From positions 6,747,036 to 6,811,035 of the forward strand of contig NC_085087.1 in the NCBI RefSeq assembly GCF_963422355.1: a DNA stretch of 64,000 bases, written 5' to 3'. The notes under the pieces were generated by a model. That model did not search any database, was not told the DNA's origin, and saw nothing but the letters and a program-made list of their open reading frames with translations. This document shows positions 13,862 to 26,853 of the stretch, piece by piece; position 1 is the stretch's first letter; each line of letters opens with the position of its first letter. A program made the position numbers and the translations under genes. The stretch comes from Corticium candelabrum (taxonomy: Eukaryota; Porifera; Homoscleromorpha; Homosclerophorida; Plakinidae).

Positions 13862-14744
13862 GTGTCTCAGAAGTCCTTTCACTGAACACTTCAAGAGGGT
13901 GAGACACGAGACCTTGTATTCCTGGTAGTTCCCTTGTCCATAGGAAGAAATGCATACTAATTCGGCAAGCTGAGGATGGTGAAAGGCTAGGGTGCATCAT
14001 TCTAGCAAGCTGATCACCTAAATCAGTTGTTGCTACTTGCAGATTGGAGCACGTTCCCTAAATTTGGGTAATGAGGCAAGTCATTGAGAAGGTCATACAA
14101 CATGATTCAAGTGTACAGATTGGTTTTGTTGACCTACCTAAAGCGTTTGATTCAGTACCTAGACATGCCCTCTTCTCACTGTTGAAAGAATAGTGTTGAG
14201 GAAGAAGTCTGCAGGTTGATTATTGACATATATAATGATACAGGATGCGTTGTGAAAACTAAAGGTGGAAAGTTGGATAGATTTAGAGTAACCACAGGTG
14301 TCAGGCAAGGTTGTTGCTCATCTCCAGTTCTATTTAACATCTACATAGACAAGATAATCCGTGAAGTTCTCTCCTTGGGTTCCATTGGTGGCCATCACTT
14401 ACAGAATGTTGATGAGTTTTGTTATCTGGGTAGTGTCGTTCAAAAGTCTAGAAGATGTTGTGAGGAAATTAAAAATAGAATTGTTAAAGCCAGTACAGCA
14501 TTCAATTGTTGGCGGAAACGAGTGTTTCCAATGGAAATTTCTCTAGAGCCATCAAACTAAAGTTTTCTAAACTATTGTTCTTCCAGTCCTGTTGTAGCTG
14601 CGAGACTTGACCTGTGACACAACCAAACATTTGCGAGCTGAACACATTTCACATGAGATGTATTAGGACGATTCTTGGAGTGTCTAAATGGCATAAAATA
14701 ACCAACAAACACACAGCTTGGCGATCTACTCTGCAAGGCCTAAA

Positions 14745-14824
<80 letters not shown>

Positions 14825-17687
14825 GTGCTGTAGCTCAATTAATTAGAGAGTGCATTTGGAGAATGGAAACATCCAGAACCTAGCAAGGTTGCAAGTTCAA
14901 GCCACAGTGATGGCAAGTTATGGCATAATTTCCTTAAGCAAGAAACTTACACACAATTGCTTCTCTCGACTCAGGAGTATAAATGAGTACCTGGTCATTG
15001 ACTGGGGTGGACATGACTGCTGGCTTGGCAGTAACATCATGCAGCAGACTTGTGGGCCTTGGTGGCCAGTCCAGAGCTGCGCCATAGTCAGTGCTCCTGG
15101 ATGACTCTGGCCAAGCTCCAGGTGGACTGTAGCCATGGCCCTAAGCCTCCACATAGCGCATGGAGGCCCTGTCTCTAGAAGCAGAGGAGAAAGCTCCACA
15201 CCTGACATTAAGGTCGACGTCAAACAACGTGGAGGGCTTAACATTTGTTTTTTATTTGTGTGTTTGTTTGTTCGTGTGTGTGTAACTTTCTCCACAATCA
15301 TGTCAGAGGAAGCACTCACTCATTCATCAATATCTCCTCAACTTTGGTCCAATCTTGTCTTGTTAAAGATACTGCCCACATGATGTGTTTGGCCGGAACC
15401 ATACTCAGAATCTTGTCATCTTCAAACTCTATTGCTTTGCATTCACCTACTCCATTCAATCTATCCTCTAACTTTACGTAAATGTATCTACTCATTGCTC
15501 AATACACGTGAAGCATCACAAGACACGAGAACAAACTTCAAAATCAGAGAACGGACTCAGTGGCCACACAACATAATCAAAACTTTGCCGAGCCTTGATT
15601 CCTACAGCTTGCTGGTTCAAGCAAGTGTGCACTATGCTTCTCCAGAACGACAGCTAACCCTTCAACATCCTTTGTAAACTATTCCATCCAGAGGCCTTCG
15701 CAGCACTGGTTTTTCCAGCATTCCAAATAGCAACCGAGCAATGGTATGCATGTCCTTACCAGAGAACTAAGGTTTCTTACCCTTTTCGCCCTGTAGTTGT
15801 TGTAGTCATTAAAAGCCATCCAGTTTGATGGGAGTGCTGGTATGTCTGAATTTCAAGCTGCAACATTTGCTAAAGTGTCATGGTGGTCATCAATCATCCA
15901 TAATGCACAAGCGATGAACTGCACAATGTACGTACGTACCCTCACTGTACCCTCAATGCTTTCCACATCATCAAGTCGTTTACACTTTCAGCTGGAACTT
16001 GCTGACAAGTTCTCAATGTCCTAGCAGCCTCCAAGAAAAAAATACATAACGTCTACCAAACTCTAAATGCAATCCAACATCGTCATCCGGCACTGCATCA
16101 TAGTGAGTTTCTGGATATGAAGCTGTCTGTACAGACATCAAACGTTATGCATAGTCATCTGACATTACCATGCAAAGAATGTCTTTCAGCAGAGACAACT
16201 CTTCGACCTGCAGGATCTTCATGGAATGATTGCCATCCAGAACCATGACACTGACAGAAATTGCAGAAATGGCACATGTTGAGTATATTGTGCAATACTA
16301 GCCTCGTATCACAGAAATAAGTGATAAACGCACATGCATGCAACATGTTCAAAGACACATGCCGCAAAGAAAATTGAGGCAACCTCCAAAAGATGGTCAA
16401 TCAGGGTTACCCGAAACAAAGAATTTTTCAGTTTGGCCGTAGTTATCAGTGATTTTTCAATTGGTTAACTTTGGTAATGGCTGTTTTGAGGTAAACCTAA
16501 AGTCAGCTGGCTCCCCTTCCTGGACTATAATTTGGACTGTAGTTGAAACTACAGGTATTGCTGCAATCCAAACTGAACATAAATACTGTCATTCAAACAG
16601 CATACACTTTCATCCTGATTTAAAGGCAGCTTTCTATGAACCTGTGCTCTTTAAACAACAGAAAAACTTGCTCTACTACAGGAGATGTCCACATATACCA
16701 GTAACCTACTGTATATAACTTTATTAATTCTTCGATTAGCTAATTAGTAATACTGCAACAGAAATTATATCTACCACCCATGCAAATGTTGAAATACATG
16801 CAACACTTACCGCCCTGTCTAAACGTGAAGCTGCCACTGTCTGTTGTTCCCGCTCGACAAACAATAGTGCCTCTTGTTAGATAACCAGCTGCAAGTGGAT
16901 TAGCATCAACAAGACTGTGATGCACGAGCATGATACTAGAAGTGCTGTTCTCTTGTGTAATGTTGAAACGTGTGGGATCAATCTTGCCAAATTCGCTTTG
17001 TACCCACGTGATATCAGCGGTAGCGTTTGTTGTACATCTTACAGTTTTTATGGAACTGCCATTGGGTGGAATGAAGACAGTACCAGACGGAGAGCTCAGG
17101 AACTCTACCTGAGCTACACAACAACGCCACATCAAACATCAAAACAGTAACCGTAAGCTCAAACAGTTAGATCAGACACCAAAACACAACGTCATCTACA
17201 TCTAATATTCAAACTATTTCACATGCATTCCAGAATATTAAGACACCAACGTGAGAGCAAACAGATAATTATAACACAGGAAAAGCAATGTGGAAACATA
17301 ACTTACCGATGTAAGAACTAAACGACTGAAGAAAAAGAGTGTACAGTACGAGGCGACTACAACCGCAATCTTACCCCAGGAATGTTGTCTGTTAGTAAAA
17401 AAGCCACTCTCTCACTCGTCACACCCAGAAATGCCAATAATGTGTACGAATGCATGTGCGTACTGCCACGTACACGACTACATTTCGTATAGAAGACATT
17501 TCAAACGGTGAAGACACTCACAACGCGACAGACACAACAAGCCTTCACGCAGCAATAAAAATGTCAAACCACGACGTGAGTTGACTATGTGACCCTCTAC
17601 CTGCAGCTATGGCTTACCTTCTGCTGTCCATTTACACACCGAAAGCACGAGAATGAGACTCCTTGCGAGCAGACAGTGAGATCTCAT
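9265..17687 (-). CDS. Receptor R2: Ig3-FN3x3 receptor with ITIM-type tail
   Basis: Predicted inhibitory-type surface receptor of about 806 residues. Exons: signal peptide 17687-17618; Ig1 17113-16811; Ig2 13144-12854; Ig3 12798-12496; FN3 12436-12125; FN3 11511-11206; FN3 11152-10841; linker 10771-10733; transmembrane 10666-10544; tail 9687-9629; tail and stop 9567-9265. All junctions have GT/AG and keep one frame; extracellular exons are phase 1, and the two tail exons join in phase 0. The transmembrane segment runs EIIIIAVVVSVVLLLVVIVI and is followed by KKNRSGDQK. The tail holds SPYEERD, VVYTEV and VEYAAI (the last two fit the ITIM consensus [SIVL]xYxx[ILV], tyrosines 25 residues apart) and QYDEPG before a proline-rich end. 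This tail is unrelated to those of R3-R6, although the ectodomain is close to R5. Intron 2 (3.7 kb) carries LINE and SINE sequence and a broken Ig2 exon. Confidence 0.88.
13990..14740 (+). mobile_element. Non-LTR retrotransposon fragment (RT), internally deleted
   Basis: Plus-strand frames give QIGFVDLPKAFDSVPRHALF, IYNDTGCVVKT, GVRQGCCSSPVLFNIYIDK, then FCYLGSVVQKS and FHMRCIRTILGVS. These are the fingers/palm and downstream blocks of a LINE reverse transcriptase. The segment with the catalytic YADD is deleted (the frame jumps from SLG to SIGGHHLQ), and a stop interrupts it after LLKE. It is therefore dead. It lies antisense in R2 intron 2 between two TG tracts. Confidence 0.8.
14824..15244 (+). 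mobile_element. tRNA-derived SINE, copy 1
   Basis: The head starts GGTGCTGTAGCTCAATTAAT with a pol III A-box (TAGCTCAATTAA) and a B-box-like AGTTCAAGCCA at 14894-14904. A conserved central part follows (CCTTAAGCAAGAAACTTACA, then CTCAGGAGTATAAATGAGTA). A TG tract precedes it directly. It lies antisense within R2 intron 2. Confidence 0.7.
15250..16440. repeat. Unclassified repeat sequence
   Basis: This stretch of R2 intron 2 recurs almost unchanged at about 40,615-41,800 in R5. It holds broken plus-strand frames (for example near 15,842-16,024) with stops, so probably an old element. I cannot place it in a family. Confidence 0.4.
16457..16560 (-). pseudogene. Truncated Ig2 exon remnant in R2 intron 2
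   Basis: Minus-strand reading after an intact acceptor (TTGCAG) gives AIPVVSTTVQ, then EGEPADF, then KQPLPKLTN and a stop. This matches the first third of an Ig2 exon, closest to R6 (AIPVVSTN..., KQPFPKLTKW). The cysteine-bearing middle is missing and the rest of the domain is gone. The functional Ig2 of R2 lies 3.3 kb further on. It is an exon fossil, possibly spliced by mistake because the acceptor survives. Confidence 0.75.
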
Positions 17688-17724
17688 TGCTAGAGGATGT
17701 CAATTCGAAAACCACACCTTGCTG

Positions 17725-17736
17725 TGCGCGTGCGCA
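17725..17736 (-). promoter_or_regulatory. NRF-1-like site upstream of R2
   Basis: TGCGCGTGCGCA on plus, TGCGCACGCGCA on minus, a full match to the NRF-1 consensus YGCGCAYGCGCR, 37 bases upstream of the R2 start codon. Related sites sit at the same distance in R3-R6. Confidence 0.55.
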
Positions 17737-18529
17737 AATCGACACACTGTTGACATTTTGGAGTGACGTCATTTTCCACTTCCTCTGTTCTCGGAATGAG
17801 ACAAATCAATCGTGTAGGTGGCAATGCGTACCCAGTAGGAGAGCGGAACTTCCCGAATCGAATTAGATACGGGCGGAAGATGTTCAGTTATCTTGCCATG
17901 CAGTTCTTTCTGTTTCAACGCAGTCTCGGCGGAGGAGAGAGACTGGGTCGAGTCTAGTTTGCTATATTGTACCTCTTTGTTACTCTAAACACTGCCACGC
18001 ACACGCACTTTACTACCACCACCACACACGCTAGTACGCAACACAGTAGAGTCTAACACAGACGGAATCTGCATGATTTAATTCTGGTAGTTTGAACTAA
18101 ATGCATCGCCATGTTTGCTCTAGTGCAAGCAAATCATTCTTATATCCTCAGCTCAAGTTTATGCTTTCACAAAACTGGATTTTTAGATTTGTCAAGAGAG
18201 ATAATATCTTTAAAAGTTAATTAAGGCAATTAAAACAGTTACAGGGTTTAAGTACTTGCATTCTGAGTTGTTTGCCATCTGAGGAACTTATTTAATTAAT
18301 ACAAATTAGGTGTACCATCTATGATACAAAAAAAGTTCAATGTCTACAGCTGAGACTGCTACATACAGAACAGCAAAGACTACAATCAATAAAACTCTTA
18401 ATTTTAGAGCAATTAAGTCTACAAGTAAAAGATACTAATATTATTCTAACAAAAGCAATGCATGTATAGTATACTAGTCAAAAATGCAAAGCATTGTTGT
18501 ATATAATGTATGTATACTATATTACAGCA

Positions 18530-21500
18530 CTACAAAGGAGTTACAGTTGAATGAATAGGAAAACTACCAGCACCAGCTTGAGTCGGTAAACTTTCATATG
18601 CTCGTGATTCTTGCATTCTTATTTCAGAGCTATTGCCTCGTCTCTCTTCTTCCATTATGTCATATGCACTAGATTGTTGCATCACTACATCTCCGCTCGA
18701 CAATTGCGCAGGATCTTCATACATATGACTTCTCATTGTCGTGTCAATTGAGCTGTCCACACAGCTCTTCTTTCGGTATATACACAATATCAATATCACA
18801 CCAGCCACAATGAGAATAATGAGCACCACAACTCCAGCAACCAAACCAGCAATAATGCCTGTTGAAAGACTGTCATCTACCGACATAAACAATCCATGAT
18901 TAGCTAAACTATTAGTATAATTCCTATACCAAGTTCCCAATTCAGTGAGAAGAGATAATATTTTTCACTTTCTAGCCTAAACAATTATAGCAGTAACAGT
19001 AACATTCCCTACGATGCCACGTTGACAAGCCTATAGCAAACATTAGCTGATTCTACTTCTCTATACACTCCATCTCTTTCGTACAATTTACATAACCTAG
19101 GTAAAAATATAACATAGGTAGTCCAAATCAGGCCAAATAACGTGAAGAGATAGCCAGTAATCACTGTATAAATACATCCTCTTTATTTGTAGCAGGAACT
19201 AATACTGATACTAGATAAACTAGGCAGAAAAACTTCGCACAGTACACAAACCTCGTTGAGAGCAGGAACGAAGCTATGTAAACACACTCGTACACATATG
19301 TTACAAAAGGTGTCTTTTAGCAACAAACAAGAAATCAAAACTTTTAAAGTACCCTACTGCTCCTAATGTTTTTCGAGTAACAATCTTTTCAAAATTTTGC
19401 CTTTGAAAAATGATAGGATTACAGAAAAAAAATAATATTTTGGGTCAAAAACTGTCAGTTGTCCGGGCTTTTGGTTTATCCGCGTGCTCATGTCAAAAAT
19501 TGACCGCTAGACGGAAGTGTGCAGCTCAAGATGCCAACTCGGTGAAAAAGTGAGCGACTTCTCTTCTCAACTACGGCTTCTGGTTTCAAACCAAAATGCC
19601 ATTACCACTTCTCATGCGATATACCGCTTCTGTGGAGAGTCAACTAGTAGAAAACTTATGTCGCAGTATTAATTAACAATTAAAGTGAAAAATGACTAAT
19701 ATTAACACATCAATATTGAAAAAATAGGATTCGCAAAAATATTTTAAATTAGTTTTGGAGTCTCGAAAAAGCAGTCTCGGAAAAAACATTAGGAGCAGTA
19801 GGTAACTGATAACAACATATTGCTGACCATCATTTTTTCTTGCCTGGTGCATTTGTAGATTCCTCAACTACACAAATTAATTAAACAACACGTATTATAT
19901 GTGACAATCCAAAATTGTCTCGTTTACAACAAAAACTTACACGGTTCAGTTTTGATAGTGACTGCAACTGATGCTGGACTATTATTACCATTTGAATTAC
20001 TGACAGAAACCTGCAGTTTGTATTCTTTATCGGCTTCCAACCCTGACACTTCAAGAGTCACTTTACCATCACCACCCAAAGCAATTTCTGATGTTAGTTC
20101 TTCCCCAGTAGCAACATCTGTCACAATGTAATTAGTAATTTCACCACAACCTTTGTCATCCGAAACAGTGACTGAGAGCTTTGACAGTTGTGGATGGATT
20201 GTCTTCTCTATTTAATGCTCCTTTTTCAACCTCAGCAATCTAACCAGGAACTACAGATACACCAAATAAGACCAACGATACAACCATGACATGTTTTGCT
20301 TACAGCATAGTGTTGTGTACATGTTTCTACCAGGTTCGCTTTCTCCTTTTTTGTTCGTTGCAATAACTTCCACAGAATATTGCTCATTTCTCTGAAGACC
20401 ATCCAGTGTAAGCTCACCACCTTCTTGTGACAAACCAGTTGTCAAAGGACGTGAAAACCAATCACCATTACTGGATGCGAGTCTCCATCTCACTGTATAC
20501 CTAGTGATTGACTCTCCACCATTGTAGTCGACAGCCCAACTAACCTTTAATGTAGTTTCAGTAACTTGAACAGATTGGGGATCCAGATCAGGTGTGGCAG
20601 GTTCTAAAACATCAAACAATCCATTGTCTCATACCTGCAGAATTATTCAAAATAAAACCAAGAATTCAGCTACTTGCTGAATGAGTCATCGTGTGTACAA
20701 TGCAAGTAGCAGCAATCGCTGTTGAGCAACGTTTAATTAACCTGAATTTTTACTCAACAGCTTACTTAGTCACAAAATCATTTTGACCTTTATTTCCAAT
20801 TGCCACAATTACAATTCAATAAAAATAATTATTATCCGATTAATTCCTAAAAACTAATATTTAATGAAAGGAAGCTCTACGGTGCTAAACCCTAGGAGCC
20901 GAGGAGGTCCAGTGCCAGTCAGGATTTATAGTAAGAGACGCACATACCACAAGATTCAGGCGACTTAATAGAATCTGGGTATGCAAGGCAGGATGCCATT
21001 CGGATTAGGGAGGTTCTATATGCACCTACTTGCAAGCATGCACAAATTAACACCACGAGCATGTCCTCAACAGTTGTTTATACAGATGGTAAGAAAGGAC
21101 AAGCAGTCTTATCAAACAGTAAGTCTGTTCACATCACTATAGGACCCAAGCAGACTAACACTTGTTATACAGAAGGCTGAGAAAGGACATGCAAGCAATC
21201 TAGATCTTATCATCTAATGGTAAATTACTTCGGTAGGGCGCTTTGCCGCAGGTTCATTTACTCTCTGTTCGCTGTGACTTTGAATGTACACTCAAAAGTC
21301 ATGATCAGTAATCAAAATTGGAACGTTGTGCGGGGCTCCACTTAGACTGGTGGACAACCTCCAATAACCCTATGTCAAGATTACACGCGTACTGTAGACG
21401 AGGGATAACAGTGAATGCACGCTACACATTCCAAAGTTATTTACATGGTCATTTCCCTCCAGTAGAGTCCAAATTTCCGTAGAGTAGGAGAGTCATATTT

Positions 21501-21947
21501 CCGTCAAGTCTTCGAGTTGGTATTTCCGTCAAGTTGGTCCCTACTTCCGGTGAGACGACTACTATAACCCTCGCTACGCCTACGAGTTAATAATAATAAA
21601 AATCTGTTCTTGTAGCTTAAACCCCCTTAACCCCTCTGGATCCGGCCCTGCATAAAAAATACATGTAGGTGAACAGATGAATGAGAAAATACGAAACAAT
21701 CACGATCCCAGCCTCGCCGCTTCAGTTATCTCACAATGTTGTTTACATTGCCGTACATTTGTACACGTGCTTTCTAACGTCTACACTGTCATGCATTCGT
21801 ACATACAGTCATTTCCAGCTACGAAATGATTCCGAACACGACAGATGTGAGAGGCGAGCAGCACTACTACAACTTACCTTTTACTGTCCATTGAAACAAC
21901 GAGAGCACAAGAAGAAGTCTTCCTGCTAGCAGAGAACGAGATGCCAT
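18530..21947 (-). pseudogene. Receptor R3: decayed copy lacking Ig1-3 and first FN3
   Basis: A signal-peptide exon (21947-21878, MASRSLLAGRLLLVLSLFQW) is followed by no Ig exon. The next recognisable exons are FN3-2 (20603-20304), FN3-3 (20250-19941), a linker near 19,860 with a GC instead of GT donor, and the transmembrane/tail exon 18876-18530 (TGIIAGLVAGVVVLIILIVA, then IYRKKSCVDSS). FN3-3 has an in-frame TAG at 20242-20240, three codons in, where relatives read GQI, and a one-base insertion near 20,180-20,182 (GCTTTGAC for GCTTGAC). About 1.2 kb between 20,640 and 21,870 replaces the missing exons. The tail reads MYEDPAQ, SSAYDIM, SRAYESL, as in R6. It is probably a pseudogene; use of the tail exon by another transcript is possible. 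Confidence 0.75.
20640..21870. other. Sequence replacing the lost exons of R3
   Basis: No Ig or FN3 exon is visible. It includes degenerate copies of a short unit around TTTCCGTCAAGT at 21,470-21,560. It resumes homology with other receptor introns at both ends (the TTCAATAAAAAT block near 20,815 and the promoter-proximal part near 21,650). Confidence 0.45.
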
Positions 21948-21983
21948 TGCCACAGAAATTATGAGATAGAAATTACAGTGTAG

Positions 21984-21995
21984 AGCGCGTGCGCA
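21984..21995 (-). promoter_or_regulatory. NRF-1-like site upstream of R3
   Basis: AGCGCGTGCGCA, one mismatch from the palindrome seen in R2, R4 and R5, 36 bases upstream of the R3 start codon. Confidence 0.45.
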
Positions 21996-22728
21996 AATTA
22001 GCGGATGATACCAGCGCTTCATTTTCCGTCTTCGTAGGTGCTCGAAACACGTTGGCAACGATGGTTATAAATGGAACGGTGCGCAGTTACAAGTTTTGTT
22101 GCTTGTTTGTGCGTCATGTGGCCACGCGTTATGACACGAAAAAGCACTCTGCGTAAAAATACCATACACTCGAAGACAGGAAAACGCACAGTAATGTACT
22201 GACACTGATTTTAATAGACTTGACCAGTTGGTCTGTCTGTCTTATATTTTGAACAATAACTATGATAACCATCAGCAGCAAGCTAAGAATGATCACAATA
22301 AAGTTCTTAGTAAGTGAAAATAAACCTAAAGATAGTCTGGCCCTCAAAGGAACATGCAACACTAGCAGTCATTTATCTAGCAAAAAATTGGTCTACTTTG
22401 CTGAGGCTTTCATCTTTAGACAGTGAGGAGACCTTGTGTCTGTCTGTCTGCCTGTCTGTTTGATTCTGATGGTGTGAGGTAAGAATAATTACAAACTGCA
22501 CCCGCTATTAAATTAGGTCTTGATTACTACCAACTAAACAATTCAAACTCCAATATCCACAAGTTAGTCAATGGGCAACCATCTACTGCAGCATGCAGCT
22601 GGCAATGTAGTGTACACAATATATGTCTGCACAAGCAGCTAGTATACTATAACATACAATATAAAAAATTCTAAAAACTGAATTATCAATAGCATACAAG
22701 TACATTCATTGCGACATCTTGGACACTG

Positions 22729-25700
22729 TCAAATAACCTGAAAAGCTGTAGCTGCCATTCGGGAGGGAACCACTTCATATGCTCGTGATTCTTGCATCCT
22801 TATTTCAGAGTCAAGCCCTCTTCTCTCCCCTCCCGCTATGCATATGCCATATGCACTAGATTGTTGCATCACTGTGTCTGAACGTGTAGACTGCAAAGGA
22901 TCCTCGTATGTCTGACTTCTCATTTCCATCTTTGTCTCATGACTAGGGCTATCCACATTGTAGCTGTTCTTTCTGTGTATATGCAATATCAATATCACAC
23001 CAGAAACGATGAGAATGATTACCACTACAACTGCAGAGACTGAACCAGCAATAATGCCTGCTGAAAGACCATCATCTACACACACAAACAATCTATTCAC
23101 TAACTATAGTATCTACTCATATCGTATCACTATTCAAAAAGATATTACTTAATTATGTATACACTTACATTTTATGCCTCAAACTTTTGTATACAGTACA
23201 GACAATATGAAGCTCTCTGTCGTTTTAGTGTTGAGTTCTTCACACCCCATTCTATACTTTACGTGCTCAACCACTAAAGGTGGACATTATTCAAGTTACA
23301 GTAGACTAGTCAAACGTACATGTACATTACAAAAGGTGTCTTTTAGCAACAAATAAGAAATCAAATCTTTCAAAGTAACTGCGTGCACCAACGTTTTGCT
23401 TACCATCATTCCTAACTGGTGCATTTGTAGACTCGTTAACTACAAATTAAACAACATGTATTATATGTGACAATCCAAAATTAATTGTCGTTTACAACCA
23501 AAACTTACACGGTTTGGCTTTAATAGTAAGTGCAGCTGATGCTGGACTTTTATCACCATTTGAATTACTGACCGACACCTGCAGTTTGTATTCTTTATCA
23601 GCGTCCAACCCTGACACTTCAAGAGTCACTTTACCATCACCACTCGCAACAATTTCTGATGTTAGTTCTTCCCCAGTAGCAACATCTGTGACAATGTAAT
23701 TAGTAATTTCACTACAACCTTTGTCATCTGGAATAGTGACTGAGAGCTTGACAGTTGTGGATGGATTGTCTTCTCTATTTAATTCTACTTTTTCAACCTG
23801 AGTAATCTGACCAGGAACTACAGATACACAAATAAGACCAATGACACAACCATGACATGTTTTACTTACAGCATAGTGTTGTGTATACGTTTCTACCAGG
23901 TTCGCTTGATCCTTTCTTGTTTATTGCAATAACTTCTACAGAATATTGTGCATTTCTCTGAAGACCATCCAATGTATGCTCACCACCTTCTTGTGACAAA
24001 CCAGTTGTCAAAGGATGTGGTGTTGACCAATCGCTATCACTAGTACTAGATGCAAGTCTCCATCTCACTGTATACCTAGTGATTGACTCTCCACCATTAT
24101 AGTCGACAGTCCAACTAACCGTTAGTGTAGTTTCAGTAACTTGAACAGGTTGGGGATCCAGATCAGGTGTAGCAGGTACTAAAATATCAAACAATTTAAT
24201 TCAGTGACACAATTTGCTGTCTCATACATGCAGAATTATTCAAAATAAAAACAGAAATTCAGAAATTTGTAGTGTACCTCCGATCAGCTACCTGCTGATA
24301 TGAGCCATTGTGTTTACATGTATCAGGGCCGGCGGAACGGCTACAGTGCTATGGCTATGGCGGTAACACTTTCTCGAAAAGTTACCTATGCCACATTGAC
24401 CATGCCTTCTAGTGAGTGTTCTGCTGAAGCACTTTGGATTTGCTTCTGCCGGGCCTGTGTACGCAATGCAACTAGCTACAATCACTGTTATTAATTAAAG
24501 CAACGTTTAACCTGCATATTTACTCAACATCTAAGGTCCTTACTTTAATAGCCACAAAATCATTTACCTTTTTTTCCAATTGCCACAATTACAATTCAAT
24601 AAACATAATTTATCCAATTAATTCCTAAAAACTAATATCAAATCAATAACTGTTCTAGTCTTACTACATCACAAGTCCATTCTTGAGGGATTCTAAAACT
24701 ATTCAGACTTGAACAAATATTCCCAAGTTATGTAAAGCTGCGGTTGCATAACCTCTTGTCCAATTTCTGTTACATAATGACTGTACTGCTTTCAACATGC
24801 AGTAATCAAACCTGTCTGAGTCTTACAATTACTCAACTTTCTGCATAAAGTGAGTCAACAAGAGTATTGGCTACAAATGTTTAACTTACTTTAAAAATGC
24901 AGATTATAAGCAGAATAAGATCCTTACAACTGACCTGATGCAATAGTTTTAATTTCAAATGAACTGCTGCCATCACTACGACCAACAGCATTTTCTGCAA
25001 ACAGCTGACACACGTATGTTGTTCCAGGAGTAAGACCAGTCAATTCAGCTGCAGTACAGTTGGGATGCTCAAAGTTAGTTGAAGTTCCTTTCTTAACTAC
25101 AGTTTTGTCATTTCCTTTGTGACATTCTATGATCACTTTTGTAATGGGTAAACCTCCATCATGTCCCAACATAAAATAATACGTCACAGATTCAGCTGAT
25201 GCCATTGTTGTCATATTTACACACTGTGTTGGAGAGGATGGACGTGCTGCAAAACAATTAGTGTCACTTTACAAACACTAAATAACTAGTAGACTACACA
25301 CATACTTTGTACAATAAAATTTGTTGACTTCTCTCCACTGTCAATTATGTTCTTTCCATAGCATTTTATGTTTCCTGTCCAATCCTTGTTGGCATCAACT
25401 GTGTAACTTACACGATTTAACTTAACTTCTTTAGTACCTCCAAGTTCTCTATTCAATGTTGCATTAGAAGACGACAAGAATATACCATCATTACGACTTA
25501 GTTCAATCTCAGCTGCTGGTAATGCATCTACAGTACATTCTATTGTTACTTGAGTCTTGTCATGAACAGTTGTGCTTGGTTTGACAGTCAAAGTGATATT
25601 ACCAAAATCTAAAGAAACAAATTATAATTCAAAATTAAACAACCCAAACAAGTCAGTGCATACTAACATTGAACTGTCAATGTTGCTGGTGATGACGTAG

Positions 25701-26781
25701 CAGTATCAAACTCGTTTTCTCCAAAACATTCATACTTTCCTGCATCAAATGGACCAGTTGATGAAATGCTGTACGTACTAACTGATCCAACTGCACTGGT
25801 CTCCAATGCTATCTTAACATTTCCATTATTATCAGTGATTCTCCATTTGGTCAACTTTGGTAATGGCTGTCTTGAAGTATCATAAGAACAACTAAAGTCA
25901 GCTGGCTCCCCTTCCTTGACTGTAACATCCTTAGGGCTAGTTGCTACCCTAGGTGTTTCTGTAATGCAAACAACATGTAAAATCTGTAACTCAAACCGCA
26001 TATTTTCAATTTGATTTAATATTGAATCTACTAAAAGATGTTATCATTGGCAGAAACTTGTTTACTTAGTAACTCAACAACAAAGTTATAAGTCAAACAC
26101 TTTCTGTGCTTCTAAAACTTTCTATCGCCAGATCTATTATCCAGCTTCCGGCAGCTTCAGCAATACCCTAGTACAGTCCAAGACACTTCATGTTGAAAAA
26201 GACGACTTCTACCAACAATATCCAAACAGCGTCCTACAAGCAGTTGTAAATGTGGGTACCACCCACCCTACCCAGATGTAGTTGACAGCCAGCCTCCTCA
26301 TGATTTTTGTAAAACAATTACAAATGCCCCACCCACCACCTATCCACTAATATGTTTAATTGGTCAATTAGACAATTTAGATATTGAAAGGAGCATTTAA
26401 CCGTCATCCTAACAAGCCATGGGTAGAAGTGACTAGACCTAAACACAAGAGCTGCTGCAACGCTAACATCAGATTATAGGGTGACTTAACTATGAACTAA
26501 AAATGTGTACGCTCTCAAACAAGACTTGCTGCCTGCCAGTGACATCACAAATAAATGATGTCTAATACTCATAACAACGCCTATCACTCAGTAACTTTCT
26601 TGTCAATTCTCTCCATTTCACACCACTAAGAAATCTCCTAAATTAGCTTAACTTTACACTTGTAATAAACGTTCGGATACATAAATGTACATAAAGTCTC
26701 ATCTCCTAATTAATGTGTGTATGTGCACACGCGTGTGTGTGTGTGTGTGCGTGCGCACGTGCGTGTGCGTGTGTGTGTGTG

Positions 26782-26853
<72 letters not shown>

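Larger units (their letters stand above)
10770..17815. repeat. Segmental duplication, left copy (R2 block)
   Basis: Exons, introns, LINE, SINE and promoter of R2 are matched almost base for base by about 36,005-43,170 in R5, including the shared deletion in the LINE and the truncated Ig2 exon. Homology falls off near 10,770, before the transmembrane exon, and about 130 bases upstream of the start codon. The tract 13,140-13,800 is less similar because R5 is R4-like there. Confidence 0.75.

Noticed and set aside
14824-14905. A functional tRNA gene at the GGTGCTGTAGCTC heads
   Set aside because: A- and B-box-like sequences are present, but the acceptor stem does not close and a SINE body follows in all four copies.
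16155-16400. Minus-strand frame of 81 residues in R2 intron 2, repeated in R5 at 41,469-41,771
   Set aside because: Present in both copies only because of the block duplication; no family match I can name, and the opposite strand looks equally open.
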